Shown piece after piece: positions 41,176 through 51,004 of a stretch of 64,000 nt of DNA (the first letter of the stretch is position 1; the number at the start of each line of letters is the position of its first letter). Origin of the DNA: Microbacterium sp. zg-B96 (lineage in GTDB: Bacteria; Actinomycetota; Actinomycetes; Actinomycetales; Microbacteriaceae); assembly GCF_030246865.1 (NCBI RefSeq), contig NZ_CP126738.1, positions 1,736,001-1,800,000 on the forward strand, in the 5' to 3' direction. Both the position numbers and the translations under genes were made by a program. The notes below the pieces were generated by a model, which saw nothing but the letters and a program-made list of their open reading frames with translations, made no database searches and had not been told where the DNA came from.

Positions 41176-43338
41176 TCAGCTCTTGGCCAGCGCCGCGCGT
41201 TCCTCCTGGTCGAGACGCCGATCGATCGAGGCGACCAGGCCGGGATGATGCCGCAGCGTCGGGTCCTCCGCGAGCACCCGCTCCGCCTCCTGCCGGGCGA
41301 TCGCGATGAGGTCGGCATCCTTGACCACCCGCAGCAGCCGCAGCGAGGACCGGGCGCCGGATTGGGCGTCGCCGAGCACGTCACCCTCGCCGCGCAGCTC
41401 GAGGTCCACCTCGGCGAGTTCGAATCCGTCGGTCGTCGCAGCGACCGCTTCCACCCGCTCGCGCGCCGGGCTGTAGGCGGTCGCCTCGGTGACGAGGAGA
41501 CACAGTCCCGGGACCGAGCCGCGCCCGACGCGACCGCGCAGCTGGTGCAGCTGCGACACCCCGAACCGGTCGGCCTCGAGGATGACCATGGTGGAGGCGT
41601 TGGGCACGTCGACACCGACCTCGATCACGGTCGTCGCCACCAGCACGTCGATGTCGCCGCGCGCGAACGCCTGCATTACGGCATCCTTCTCCTCCCCCGG
41701 CATCCGCCCGTGCAGGATCGCGACGCGGAGATTGTCGTAAGCGGGATGCTGCGCCAGCAGTTCCTGCACCTGCACGACGCCCCAGCGGGTGCGTTCCGGC
41801 GCTCCCTCCCCCGGGCCGGCCGGCTCGTCGGCGGTGTCGTCCTTCACCGCTGCTTCGGCGTCGATGGCCGCGCACACGACGAACGCCTGATGCCCGGCAG
41901 CCACCTCTTCGGCGATGCGTTCCCAGACCCGCGCGAACCACCCCGGCTTCTCGGCGAGGGGAGCGACGAACGTGGAGATGCCGGCGCGCCCGGCCGGCAT
42001 GGTGCGGATCGTCGACACGTCGAGGTCGCCGAAGACCGTCATCGCGACGGTGCGGGGAATGGGGGTCGCCGTCAGCACCAGCACGTGTGGCGCGGTGCCC
42101 TTGGCCCGGAGCGTCTCACGCTGCTCCACCCCGAAACGGTGCTGCTCGTCGATGACGACCAAGCCCAGCTCGGCGAACGTCGTCGAGGCGCTCAGCAGCG
42201 CGTGGGTGCCCACGACGATGCGCGCCTGACCTGATGCGACGCGCAGCGCGGCTTTGCGCCGCTCCGCTGCGGTCATCTGGCCGGTCAGCAGCGTCGGCAT
42301 GAGTTCCGGGGCCAGCTTGGGGCCGAGCATGCGGGCGATGGAGCGCACGTGCTGGCCCGCGAGCACCTCGGTCGGTGCGATGAGGGCGGCCTGTCCACCG
42401 GTCTCGGCGACCTGCAGCATGGCTCGCAGCGCCACGAGGGTCTTCCCGGAGCCGACCTCGCCCTGCACGAGCCGGTTCATCGGCCACGCGCCTTCCAGAT
42501 CGGCGGCGATGCGCTCCCCCACGCTGAGCTGATCCGGCGTGAGTGGGAAGGGCAGCCCCGCGTCGAAGCGGGCAAGCAGTCCGTCGGCGCTGGCGGGGCG
42601 CGACGTGGCAGCCAGCGCTCGCACCTGCTCCCGCTGCTGCAGCAGCGCCGCCTGCAGCACGAACGCCTCATGCGTGCGCAGCGTCTCCTGCGCCTGCCCG
42701 ATCTGCTCGAAGGTCTCCGGGCGGTGGATGCGCTCCAGCGCCGTGCGGGCGTCGAGCAGGTGCAGTGCCATGCGGAACGACTCCGGCAGCGGGTCGGGCA
42801 CCTCGTCGAGCATGTCCAGGACGGTGTCGACGGTCTTCTTGACCTGCCAGCTGGCCACGGTGCTGGTCGCGGGGTAGATGGGAACCGGCTCGGTCGACCG
42901 CGTCTGCGCCTGCAGGCGGCCCTCGGCCTCATCCTCGAACAGCTCGTAATCGGGGTGCGCGAACTGCTGCACGCCCTTGTAGAGGCCGACCTTGCCGGAG
43001 AAGATGCCGCGCCTGCCTGGTACGAGTTCGTTCGCGCGCCACTTCTGATTGAAGAAGGTGAGCACCAGCGCGCCCTGCCCGTCGCTGATGACCACTTCCA
43101 GGATCACTCCCGGCCGGTTGCGCATGCGCCGCTCGGTCGCTGAGCGCACCTCGGCGACGATCGTCACCTGCTCCCCCAGCGGCAACGAGTCGATGGGGGT
43201 CAGCTCGCCGCGCTTGGCGTAGCGGCGCGGATAGTGGGCGAGCAGGTCGCCGACCGTCTGCATGCCGAAGGCGCGTTCCAGCAGTTTTGCGGTTTTGTCG
43301 CCGACCGCCGCTTGCAGACGCGACTCGAGCGACACCAT
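41176..43338 (-). CDS. recG: ATP-dependent DNA helicase RecG
   Basis: This 720-residue branch-migration helicase has an N-terminal wedge/OB region (GMQTVGDLLAHYPRRYAKRG; EQVTIVAEVRSATERRMRNR), then helicase motifs LVQGEVGSGKTLVALRAML, VVIDEQHRFGVEQRETLRAK, LTATPIPRTVAMTVFG and the second domain VLVATTVIEVGVDVPNASTM with HQLRGRVGRG. It remodels stalled forks and processes recombination intermediates. The start at MVSLESRLQAAVG matches the family. Confidence 0.96.
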   Translation of the reverse strand: MVSLESRLQAAVGDKTAKLLERAFGMQTVGDLLAHYPRRYAKRGELTPIDSLPLGEQVTIVAEVRSATERRMRNRPGVILEVVISDGQGALVLTFFNQKWRANELVPGRRGIFSGKVGLYKGVQQFAHPDYELFEDEAEGRLQAQTRSTEPVPIYPATSTVASWQVKKTVDTVLDMLDEVPDPLPESFRMALHLLDARTALERIHRPETFEQIGQAQETLRTHEAFVLQAALLQQREQVRALAATSRPASADGLLARFDAGLPFPLTPDQLSVGERIAADLEGAWPMNRLVQGEVGSGKTLVALRAMLQVAETGGQAALIAPTEVLAGQHVRSIARMLGPKLAPELMPTLLTGQMTAAERRKAALRVASGQARIVVGTHALLSASTTFAELGLVVIDEQHRFGVEQRETLRAKGTAPHVLVLTATPIPRTVAMTVFGDLDVSTIRTMPAGRAGISTFVAPLAEKPGWFARVWERIAEEVAAGHQAFVVCAAIDAEAAVKDDTADEPAGPGEGAPERTRWGVVQVQELLAQHPAYDNLRVAILHGRMPGEEKDAVMQAFARGDIDVLVATTVIEVGVDVPNASTMVILEADRFGVSQLHQLRGRVGRGSVPGLCLLVTEATAYSPARERVEAVAATTDGFELAEVDLELRGEGDVLGDAQSGARSSLRLLRVVKDADLIAIARQEAERVLAEDPTLRHHPGLVASIDRRLDQEERAALAKS

Positions 43339-43415
43339 GCCTGCGATTCTATGGCGCGCGTCCGACACCCTCCGCGCTGAGGGATCCCTCAGGCGCCGCA
43401 CCGTAATGTGGGCAG

Positions 43416-43997
43416 GTGATCAGACGCTCCATCGCACGCGCCTATTGGGCACTCAGCCGGTGGCGACTCGTCACCACTCCGGCGCCCGACCGCCCCTCCG
43501 TCCTGATCGGCGCACCCCACACCTCCAACTGGGATTTCGTCATCATGCTCGCGATCGCCTGGCGGTTGGGTATCCCGGCGCGGTGGCTCGGCAAAAAGAG
43601 TCTCTTCCGAGGCTGGCGCGGGCCGATCATGCGCGCGCTCGGCGGGATCGAGGTCGACCGAGACGACCCCCGACACGTGGTCGACGAAGTCGTGACGCGC
43701 GTGCACGCCGGCGAGGTCTTCGGGCTCGTCGTGACGCCCGAGGGCACCCGTGGCGCGGGCGAGTACTGGAAGTCGGGTTTCTACCGCATCGCCCGCGATG
43801 CAAGCATGCCCGTCACGCTCGGGTACATCGACCGCACCACCATGACGGCAGGGTTGGGGATCACCGTAGATCTCACCGGCGACGTGCGGGCCGACATGGA
43901 CCGCATCCGCGCCTTCTACGCCGACAAGTCGGGACTGCGCCCCGAGCTGCGCACCGAACCGCGACTGCGTGACGAGTCGACGGCGCCGGTAGCGTGA
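43416..43997 (+). CDS. 1-acylglycerol-3-phosphate acyltransferase-like membrane protein
   Basis: This 193-residue protein has the acyltransferase motif APHTSNWDFVIMLAIAWRLG (an HTSNWD variant of the HX4D box), a KKSLFRGWRGPIMRALGGIE segment and VVTPEGTRG. It starts with GTG at 43416 after a weak ribosome site. It acts on membrane lipid precursors by family assignment, but the substrate is not fixed. It is read with rsmD downstream. Confidence 0.82.
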   Translation: MIRRSIARAYWALSRWRLVTTPAPDRPSVLIGAPHTSNWDFVIMLAIAWRLGIPARWLGKKSLFRGWRGPIMRALGGIEVDRDDPRHVVDEVVTRVHAGEVFGLVVTPEGTRGAGEYWKSGFYRIARDASMPVTLGYIDRTTMTAGLGITVDLTGDVRADMDRIRAFYADKSGLRPELRTEPRLRDESTAPVA

Positions 43998-44001
43998 AGG
44001 T

Positions 44002-44562
44002 GTGACACGCATCATTTCCGGCGCCGCCGGATCCCTCACGCTCGTCGTCCCCGACGCCGGTACCCGCCCCACGAGCGACCGCGTCCGCGAGGCGCTGTTC
44101 AGCGCACTCGAAGCAGCCGACGTGGTGCTGGGCGCGCGCGTGCTGGATCTGTACGCCGGGTCGGGCGCGCTGGGCCTGGAGGCGTTGAGCCGCGGAGCGG
44201 CGTCGGTCGATCTCGTGGAGAAGGCCCCGCGCGCCGCGACGACGGCGCAGCGCAACGCCGGGGCGGTCGCGAAAGCCGTCGGAGGGGCAGCGTCGTGGCG
44301 GGTGCACCGTGCCAGCGTCGACACGTTCCTGCGCTCGGGAAGCGACACTTTCGACCTGGTGTTCCTGGATCCCCCGTATGACGTGGGCGATGCGGAACTG
44401 GCACAGACCCTCGCGCTGCTCGTGCCGCGGCTGGCATCCGACGCCACCGTCGTCATCGAGCGGGCGCGCCGGTCGCCTCAGCCCACGCTGCCCGCAGGGC
44501 TCGTGCACGCCCGCGACAAGCGCTACGGCGACACGACGCTGTGGTGGGCCACCGCCGAATGA
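44002..44562 (+). CDS. rsmD: 16S rRNA (guanine966-N2)-methyltransferase
   Basis: This 186-residue SAM-dependent enzyme shows the motif I LYAGSGALGLEALSRGAASV and catalytic motif IV LVFLDPPYDVGDAELAQTL. It begins with GTG, 4 bp after the acyltransferase stop, and modifies the small-subunit rRNA. It converges with thiL 1 bp apart. Confidence 0.94.
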   Translation: MTRIISGAAGSLTLVVPDAGTRPTSDRVREALFSALEAADVVLGARVLDLYAGSGALGLEALSRGAASVDLVEKAPRAATTAQRNAGAVAKAVGGAASWRVHRASVDTFLRSGSDTFDLVFLDPPYDVGDAELAQTLALLVPRLASDATVVIERARRSPQPTLPAGLVHARDKRYGDTTLWWATAE

Positions 44563-44563
44563 C

Positions 44564-45559
44564 TCAGCCGCTGCGGCGATCCCAGTCGCGGTAGGGATCC
44601 CACCCGCCCGGTCCGTCATAGGGCGCGCCGTCGACGAGGAGCGGATGCCCGCCGGGCTGCTGCACGACCCCGATCGAGCGGAAGCCCTCCGGCAGAGCCG
44701 CCTCCGGCGGGAAGGCCGCCAGCAGCGCGTGGTCCTCGCCGCCTTCCAGCGCAGCGATCGGGTCGCCTCCGAGCGCGGCCGCGGACAGCGCGAGCGTGAC
44801 CCCGGATGCCGCAGCCAGCCGCCGCGCGTCCAGCGCGAGCCCGTCTGATACGTCCATCATCGCCGTCGCGCCGGCGGCCGCGGCCTGCACGCCGAGAGCA
44901 ATGGGCGGCCGGGGGCGCAGCTGCGCGTCGAGGGCGGCCGTCTCCTGCGGAGTGAGCCTGTCGCGAGGCACAGCGATCGCCTCGCCGTCGGTGCCGCGGA
45001 AACGGGCGAACAGCAGCCGCAGGCCGGCGGCGGCCATTCCCGCCTCACCGGCGAGGGCCACGGTATCGCCGGGTCGCGCGCCGGAGCGCCGGACGGGCTC
45101 GCCGCCGTCCAGCATGCCCACGGCGGTCACCGCGATGGTCAGGGTGTCCGAGATGGTCAGGTCGCCGCCCTCGACCGCGCAGCCTGGTGCCAGCGCGTCA
45201 CAGGCCGCCCGCAGCCCGGTGGCCAGGTCGCGGACGAACGTCAGGCGCGTGTCGGCGGGCATCGCGAGGGCGACGAACAGCGCAACCGGGCGCGCCCCCA
45301 TCCCCGCGATGTCGGCGAGGTTCACCGCGGCGGCCTTCCAGCCGAGGTCCTCGCCGCCGGACCATGCCAGGCGGAAGTCGGGACCGTGCACGAGGGTGTC
45401 GGTGGTCACCACGACCCGGCCGTCGGGAACCGCCAGGACCGCGGCGTCGTCGCCGGGACCGATCAGCGCCCGCGAGGAGCCGGCGAGGACGGCGAAGATC
45501 TCCCGCAGAATCCGGCTCTCACCGATCTCGCCCACGGTCGGGTCGGGCGCGTCTGTCAC
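44564..45559 (-). CDS. thiL: thiamine-monophosphate kinase
   Basis: This 331-residue enzyme makes thiamine diphosphate. Its AIR-synthase-like fold shows the N-terminal GPGDDAAVLAVPDGR, DTLVHGPDFRLAW, LADIAGMGARPVALFVALAM and the metal/ATP EGGDLTISDTLTI segment, with MDVSDGLALDARRLA. The GTG start at 45559 is the first that gives the family N-terminus. Confidence 0.94.
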   Translation of the reverse strand: MTDAPDPTVGEIGESRILREIFAVLAGSSRALIGPGDDAAVLAVPDGRVVVTTDTLVHGPDFRLAWSGGEDLGWKAAAVNLADIAGMGARPVALFVALAMPADTRLTFVRDLATGLRAACDALAPGCAVEGGDLTISDTLTIAVTAVGMLDGGEPVRRSGARPGDTVALAGEAGMAAAGLRLLFARFRGTDGEAIAVPRDRLTPQETAALDAQLRPRPPIALGVQAAAAGATAMMDVSDGLALDARRLAAASGVTLALSAAALGGDPIAALEGGEDHALLAAFPPEAALPEGFRSIGVVQQPGGHPLLVDGAPYDGPGGWDPYRDWDRRSG

Positions 45560-45624
45560 CGCTCCACCGTACCCGCGCGCGTCCGGCGGCGCTCGCGCCG
45601 GACGCGGGCGATTACCCTGGAAGG

Positions 45625-46101
45625 GTGTCCCGCCCCCGCGCCATCGCCGCTCTCGCAGCCGCACTCCTCGCGGTCACCGCCCTGGCAGGCTGCACGACCT
45701 CGGTGTCGCTGACCGCCGCCGACGAGGCCAACGATCCGCTGTGCGCAGAGGTCATGGTGCGACTGCCCGATTCCATCGACGGCCAGGCGCGCCGCTGGAC
45801 CGACGCACAGGCCACCGCGGCGTGGGGTGACCCGACGGCGGTCATCCTCAGTTGCGGTGTGACGCCTCCCGGTCCCTCCGTGGCCAAGTGCATCACGATC
45901 AACGGCGTCGACTGGATCGTCGACGACACCGACCGGCCCCGCTTGCGCATCACGACCTATGGCCGAGCCCCCGCCGTCGAGGTCTTCGTCGACAATGACC
46001 GGCTCGATCCCGGCTATGTGCTGGACCAGTTCGCGCCGTACATCGTCGACACGCTGCCGCGCGATCGCGAGTGCACCGCGACGTCGGAGCTGCTCGGCTG
46101 A
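45625..46101 (+). CDS. DUF3515 lipoprotein
   Basis: This 158-residue protein has a signal peptide ending in a lipobox (ALLAVTALAGC), so it is probably anchored outside the membrane by a lipidated Cys. The mature part, with DPLCAEVMVRLPDSIDGQAR and CGVTPPGPSVAKCITINGVD, fits DUF3515. The function is unknown. It starts at GTG 45625 and is divergent from thiL, which places a shared promoter region between them. Confidence 0.85.
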   Translation: MSRPRAIAALAAALLAVTALAGCTTSVSLTAADEANDPLCAEVMVRLPDSIDGQARRWTDAQATAAWGDPTAVILSCGVTPPGPSVAKCITINGVDWIVDDTDRPRLRITTYGRAPAVEVFVDNDRLDPGYVLDQFAPYIVDTLPRDRECTATSELLG

Positions 46102-46118
46102 CGCCCCGCACCGGGACG

Positions 46119-47207
46119 TCACCGGGTCGCGCGGGCCAGCTCGATCAGCTCGGTGATGAGCTCGGGATAGGTCATCCCGGAGGCGATCCAGCACTTGGGG
46201 AACATCGAGATCGGCGTGAAGCCGGGCATGGTGTTCACCTCGTTCACGAAAAACTCGGTCCCGGTGTAGAAGAAATCAACGCGCGCGAGGCCTTCGCCGC
46301 CGAGCGCCTCGAAGGCACGCGCGGCGATCCGCTGCATCTCGGCGAGTTCGCCGTCGAAGAGCGTCGCGGGGCACACCAGCTCCACGCCGGGGGCATCGAG
46401 GTATTTCGCATCGAAGTCGTAGAACGGCCGCCCGGTGACGACGATCTCGCCCGCCACGCTCACCCGCACCGGTCCGCCGTCACGGCCGGGCAGCACGCCG
46501 CACTCGATCTCGCGCCCGACCACAGCCTGCTCCACGAGCACGCTCGAGTCCTCGGCGAACGCCACCTCGAGCGCAGCGTCCAGGTCAGCCCAGTTCTCAA
46601 CCTTCGACACGCCCACGCTGGATCCGGCGCGGTTGGGCTTCACGAATACCGGAAGCCCGAGTGAACGCACCCGCTGGTCCCACAGCGCCCGGTCGTACCG
46701 GAGGTCTGCGCGGGTGACCCGTCGCCACGGCACCACCGGCACACCGGCGGACTGCAGGATGCTCTTGGTCACGTGCTTGTCCATGCCGATCGCCGACATG
46801 AGCACGCCACCGCCGACGTACGGCAGGTCCAGCAGCTCCAGCATCCCCTGGATCGTGCCGTCCTCGCCGAACTTGCCGTGCAGGATCGGGAAGACCACGT
46901 CCACGTCACCGAGGCTGCGCTCTGTGCCGGAGGCATCCACCACCCGAAGTTCACGGGAGAGTGTCGAGTCGGGCCAGCGAACGCGGGTGCCGTTGTCGAC
47001 GACCTCGGGCAACCTGCCGTGGGCGAGGGAGAACTTCTCGGGGTCGTCGTCTTCCAGCACGAACGCGCCGTCGCGGGTGATCCCGATGGGTATCACCCGG
47101 TAGCGGTCACGATCGATTGCCCGAAGGACGCCTCCCGCCGTTGCGGAGCTGATCGAGTGCTCGCTGGAGCGACCTCCAAAGAGCACCGCCACCGCCGGCT
47201 TGTTCAT
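46119..47207 (-). CDS. ddl: D-alanine--D-alanine ligase
   Basis: This 362-residue ATP-grasp enzyme of peptidoglycan synthesis has the N-terminal VLFGGRSSEHSISSATAGG, the substrate loop and the family end INEVNTMPGFTPISMFPKCW. The first 101 bases overlap the gpsA gene on the same strand in another frame, because the Ddl N-terminus cannot start later. This is an unusually long overlap. Confidence 0.95.
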   Translation of the reverse strand: MNKPAVAVLFGGRSSEHSISSATAGGVLRAIDRDRYRVIPIGITRDGAFVLEDDDPEKFSLAHGRLPEVVDNGTRVRWPDSTLSRELRVVDASGTERSLGDVDVVFPILHGKFGEDGTIQGMLELLDLPYVGGGVLMSAIGMDKHVTKSILQSAGVPVVPWRRVTRADLRYDRALWDQRVRSLGLPVFVKPNRAGSSVGVSKVENWADLDAALEVAFAEDSSVLVEQAVVGREIECGVLPGRDGGPVRVSVAGEIVVTGRPFYDFDAKYLDAPGVELVCPATLFDGELAEMQRIAARAFEALGGEGLARVDFFYTGTEFFVNEVNTMPGFTPISMFPKCWIASGMTYPELITELIELARATR

Positions 47208-48243
47208 TCTGCGTCCTCTCGCCCTGGGGCTGGTCGTCGTCTGTCGTCAAGTGGGGGGCGATGTCGCGGGGATGCATCGTGCCGTCGAGCACCATCTTGA
47301 CCTGCTCGACGATCGGCATGACGATGCCGGCCTCGCGCGCCAGCTGCAGGATCGGTGCGACCGAGCCCAGACCCTCTGCGGTCTGGTCCATCTGCTTCAC
47401 GACGTCCTGGTAGCTGTAGCCCTGCCCGAGCAGCCGCCCGGCGGTGTTGTTGCGGCTCAGCGGCGACTGGCAGGTGGCGATCAGGTCGCCGAGCCCTGCC
47501 AGTCCCTGCAGCGTCTCGGGATGGGCGCCCTGGGCGACGGCGAAGTCGGTCATCTCCACCAGGCCCCGGGTGATGATGGATGCCTTGGTGTTCTCGCCAT
47601 ACCCGACGCCGTCGACGATACCGATGGCCACCGCGATGAGGTTCTTCAGTACCCCGCCGAACTCCGTCCCGATCACATCGGTGTTCACGAACGTGCGGAA
47701 GTAGCGGTTGCGTGCGCGGCGTGCCACCGCATCGGCGGTCTCCTGGCTGGTCGAGGAGATGACGGCGGCGGTGGGCTGCTCGCGGGCGATCTCCAAGGCG
47801 AGGTTCGGCCCGGATGCCACGGCGATCCGTGACGGGTCGCAGTGCAGTTCCTGCTCGATGACCTGGCTCATCCGCAGGCCGGTGCGCTTCTCGACGCCCT
47901 TCATGAGCGACACGATCGGCACGTCGCTGCCGGCCACCAGCGGGCGCAGCGCCTTGAGGTTCTGCCGGGCGGTCTGGCTGGGGATCGACAGGTACACCTG
48001 CGTGGCGCCGTCCAGGGCCTCGGACAGGTGGTGGGTCGCTGACATGCCGCGCGGCAGGTTGATGCCGGGCAGGTACTGGCTGTTGCGCTTGGCCTGGTCG
48101 ATCTCGTGGGCCAGCTCCGGTCGGCGTGCCCACATCACCACGTGTGCGCCGCCGTCGGCGAGGATCTTGCCGAAGGTGGTTCCCCAGCTGCCGGCGCCGA
48201 TCACGGCGACGCGCGGAGCTCCGGCATCGGGTCTACGACTCAA
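47107..48243 (-). CDS. gpsA: NAD(P)-dependent glycerol-3-phosphate dehydrogenase
   Basis: This 378-residue enzyme has the N-terminal nucleotide motif VAVIGAGSWGTTFGKILADGG, the NSQYLPGINLPRGM segment, GVEKRTGLRMSQVI, and the substrate part GTEFGGVLKNLIAVAIGIVDG with KASIITRGLVEM. It makes sn-glycerol-3-phosphate for lipids. The best start is a TTG at 48243, overlapping plsC by 11 bp; later GTG codons would cut into the first beta strand. The 3' end runs 101 bp into ddl, giving an unusual Gly/Arg-rich tail of about 40 residues. A missed stop or sequencing frameshift there cannot be excluded. Confidence 0.9.
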   Translation of the reverse strand: MSRRPDAGAPRVAVIGAGSWGTTFGKILADGGAHVVMWARRPELAHEIDQAKRNSQYLPGINLPRGMSATHHLSEALDGATQVYLSIPSQTARQNLKALRPLVAGSDVPIVSLMKGVEKRTGLRMSQVIEQELHCDPSRIAVASGPNLALEIAREQPTAAVISSTSQETADAVARRARNRYFRTFVNTDVIGTEFGGVLKNLIAVAIGIVDGVGYGENTKASIITRGLVEMTDFAVAQGAHPETLQGLAGLGDLIATCQSPLSRNNTAGRLLGQGYSYQDVVKQMDQTAEGLGSVAPILQLAREAGIVMPIVEQVKMVLDGTMHPRDIAPHLTTDDDQPQGERTQNEQAGGGGALWRSLQRALDQLRNGGRRPSGNRS

Positions 48244-49000
48244 GGCGCCCTGTCTCCCTCTGCCCGTGGTCCGACGGGTTCCACCGTTCCAGCGGAGGCG
48301 TCTGACCGCGCAACTCCCCCTGCAACTCGGCGATGCGCGCCATGACGACGTCGGTCGCCTCGACCAGCGCCGACTGCTGCGCGGCACGTCCCTGATAGGC
48401 CGACAGGTCCACGGGAGGACCGAGCAGCACCTTCACACGCTTGCGCAGCGGCCACAGACTCAGCTTGCCGTAGCGGGGCATGATCTGCTGCACACCCCAC
48501 GTGGCCATCGGGACCACCGGCAGGCCGCCGGCCAGCGCGACGCGCACGGCGCCGGTCTTGCCGCGCATGGGCCACAGCTCCGGGTCCCGGGTGAGGGTGC
48601 CTTCGGGGTAGACGATCACGCCGCGGCCCGAGGCGATGAGCTGCTCGGCGGTCTGGATCGTCTGCTTCGCGCTGGCGGCGGAGGCGGAGCGGGCAACGGG
48701 GATCATGCCGGTGGCGCGCAGCGCCCAACCCAGCACCGGGATGCGGAACAGGCTTTCCTTGGCCATGAAGCTCGGCGCCCGTCCCAGCCGCCACGTCGCG
48801 ACGGCGACGATGACCGGGTCGATCTCGCTGTAGTGGTTGGGCGCGAGGACGTACGCGCCCTCCTCGGGAAGGTGCTCACCCCCGCTGACTTCGATCTTCG
48901 CGAAGATGCTCGCCACCGGCACGACGATGCCGGCCAGCGGCCAGAACATGCTGGGCCGGCGCTTCTCGGCGGACGCGCGGCGCTTGCGGGATGCGGCCAC
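48233..49000 (-). CDS. plsC: 1-acyl-sn-glycerol-3-phosphate acyltransferase
   Basis: This 255-residue membrane acyltransferase has the HX4D motif APNHYSEIDPVIVAVATW and the VYPEGTLTRDPELWPMRGKT loop. It begins with GTG at 49000, 2 bp after the murA stop. It is coupled with gpsA, whose product makes its substrate precursor, a logical operon for phospholipid synthesis. Confidence 0.9.
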   Translation of the reverse strand: MAASRKRRASAEKRRPSMFWPLAGIVVPVASIFAKIEVSGGEHLPEEGAYVLAPNHYSEIDPVIVAVATWRLGRAPSFMAKESLFRIPVLGWALRATGMIPVARSASAASAKQTIQTAEQLIASGRGVIVYPEGTLTRDPELWPMRGKTGAVRVALAGGLPVVPMATWGVQQIMPRYGKLSLWPLRKRVKVLLGPPVDLSAYQGRAAQQSALVEATDVVMARIAELQGELRGQTPPLERWNPSDHGQRETGRLES

Positions 49001-49002
49001 GG

Positions 49003-50385
49003 TCAGCCGATGACGTCGAAGTCGGCGCCCAGCGCCTGCAGCTTGTCGAAGAGGTTCTCGTACCCGCGGCGGATGATTCCGACGTTGTGCACGATCGATT
49101 CGCCTTCGGCTGCCAGCGCGGCGATGACGTGGCTGTAGCCGCCTCGGAGGTCGGGCACCACGATCTCGGCGCCGTGCAGCGGCGTGGGTCCGGTGATGAC
49201 TGCGGCCTGCTCGAGCGCGCGGCGCGGGACCCGGCGGTACTCGCCTTCCAGCCCCTGCGGGTGCACGACGATGTCGGCGCCCATCTTCACGAGTGCCTCG
49301 GTGAAGCCGAAGCGATTCTCGTACACCGTCTCGTGCACGACGGAGGTGCCGTTGGCCTGCGTGAGCGCGACGATGAGCGGCTGCTGCCAGTCCGTCATGA
49401 AGCCGGGGTGCACGTCGGTTTCCACCACGACGGGCTTGAGGGGGCCGCCGCGGTAGAAGCGGATGCCGTTCTCGGCGATGTCGAACGCGCCGCCGGCCTT
49501 GCGGAAGATGTTGAGGAACGTCAGCATGTCCTGCTGGCGTGCTCCGCCGACGAAGATGTCGCCGTCTGTGGCCAGCGCCGCGCTCGCCCAGGAGGCGGCT
49601 TCGTTGCGGTCGAAGATGCTGCGGTGGTCGAAGCCCGAGAGCGAGTCGACGCCTTCGATGAAGATGACGCGGTTCGGCTCGTAGGAGATGATGGCGCCCA
49701 TCTTCTGCAGCACGCCGATGAGATCCATGATCTCGGGTTCGATCGCGGCGTTGCGCAGCTCCGTGGTGCCCTTGGCCCGCACCGCAGTCAGCAGCACCTG
49801 CTCGGTGGCGCCGACGCTCGGGTAGGGCAGCTCGATGTCGGCGCCGTGCAGACCGTTCGGAGCGGACAGACGGATGCCGCTGGGCTGCTTCTCCACGATC
49901 GCGCCGAACTTCCGGAGCGCATCGAGGTGGAAATTGATGGGGCGGTCGCCGATGCGGCATCCACCGAGGTCGGGGATGAACGCCTGCCCCAGCAGGTGCA
50001 GCAGCGGGCCGCAGAACAGGATCGGGATGCGCGAGGATCCGGCGTGTGCGTCGATCTCCTCGAAGTGCGCCGACTTGGCGTCGCTGGGATCGAACACGAG
50101 GCTTCCCGGCTCGTCGCCGTCATCGACGCGCACACCGTGCACTTCGAGCAGCGAGCGGACCACGCCGACGTCGCTGATGTCGGGGACGTCGCGCAGCACG
50201 CTGACGCTCTCGCCCAGGAGCGAGGCGACCATGGCCTTCGTGGCGAGGTTCTTCGCACCCTTGACATCGACACGGCCGACCAGAGGACGGCCGCCGCGGA
50301 TTGCGATGGAGTCTCCTGTCAGTCCCTGCGCTAGCCCTTCCGACTCCTTCGTCGCCGACCGGTTCTCGCTGGGGAGTGACTTCAT
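49003..50385 (-). CDS. murA: UDP-N-acetylglucosamine 1-carboxyvinyltransferase
   Basis: This 460-residue enzyme performs the first committed step of peptidoglycan synthesis. The phosphoenolpyruvate-binding cysteine is in LGGCRIGDRPIN (about residue 143). Other family segments are IRGGRPLVGRVDVKGAKNLA, ALATDGDIFVGGARQQDM and DIVVHPQGLEGEYRRVPRRA. A 25-residue N-terminal extension with Ser/Glu precedes the conserved part. It lies in the run leuC-leuD-murA-plsC-gpsA-ddl. Confidence 0.96.
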   Translation of the reverse strand: MKSLPSENRSATKESEGLAQGLTGDSIAIRGGRPLVGRVDVKGAKNLATKAMVASLLGESVSVLRDVPDISDVGVVRSLLEVHGVRVDDGDEPGSLVFDPSDAKSAHFEEIDAHAGSSRIPILFCGPLLHLLGQAFIPDLGGCRIGDRPINFHLDALRKFGAIVEKQPSGIRLSAPNGLHGADIELPYPSVGATEQVLLTAVRAKGTTELRNAAIEPEIMDLIGVLQKMGAIISYEPNRVIFIEGVDSLSGFDHRSIFDRNEAASWASAALATDGDIFVGGARQQDMLTFLNIFRKAGGAFDIAENGIRFYRGGPLKPVVVETDVHPGFMTDWQQPLIVALTQANGTSVVHETVYENRFGFTEALVKMGADIVVHPQGLEGEYRRVPRRALEQAAVITGPTPLHGAEIVVPDLRGGYSHVIAALAAEGESIVHNVGIIRRGYENLFDKLQALGADFDVIG

Positions 50386-50406
50386 GCGGTGGACCTCACT
50401 TGATTG

Positions 50407-51003
50407 CTACCGGACCGGGAGGGTCCGCGGGCGCCATGCCTCGCGGCGGGCTTCGAACTGCGCGATCGCAGCCTCGTCGCGCAGCGTCAGCCCGATGTCA
50501 TCCAGACCTTCGAGCAGGCGCCATCTAGTGTAATCATCGATCTCGAAGGGAAGGCTGAGGTCGCCGATTCGCGCCGTTCGTGCTACGAGGTCGACGGTCA
50601 TCTCGATGCCGGGCTGCGCGGCGATCTGCGCCCACACGGCCTCGAGATCGCTCTCCGAGATGACACCTGTAACCAGGCCCTGCTTGCCCGCGTTGCCACG
50701 GAAGATGTCGGCGAACTTGGGGCTCAGCACCACCTGGAACCCGTAGTCGCGCAGCGCCCACACGGCGTGCTCGCGGCTGGACCCGGTACCGAAGTCGGCA
50801 CCGGCGACGAGGATCGAGGCACCTGCGAACGCGGGCTGGTTGAGCACGAAGTCGGGGTCCTGGCGCCAGTTCGCAAACAGTGCGTCTTCGAAACCGGTCT
50901 TCGTGACCCGCTTCAGATACACCGCGGGGATGATCTGGTCGGTGTCGACGGCAGAGCGGGTGAGCGCTGCGGCGACGCCGGTGTGGGTGGTGAATTTCTC
51001 CAT
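50407..51003 (-). CDS. leuD: 3-isopropylmalate dehydratase small subunit
   Basis: This 198-residue partner of LeuC in leucine synthesis has [20 protein letters not shown] and [20 protein letters not shown], the aconitase swivel-domain signatures. Its start follows the leuC stop by 1 bp, giving a leuCD operon. A 21-bp gap separates it from murA. Confidence 0.96.
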   Translation of the reverse strand: MEKFTTHTGVAAALTRSAVDTDQIIPAVYLKRVTKTGFEDALFANWRQDPDFVLNQPAFAGASILVAGADFGTGSSREHAVWALRDYGFQVVLSPKFADIFRGNAGKQGLVTGVISESDLEAVWAQIAAQPGIEMTVDLVARTARIGDLSLPFEIDDYTRWRLLEGLDDIGLTLRDEAAIAQFEARREAWRPRTLPVR

Positions 51004-51004
51004 G

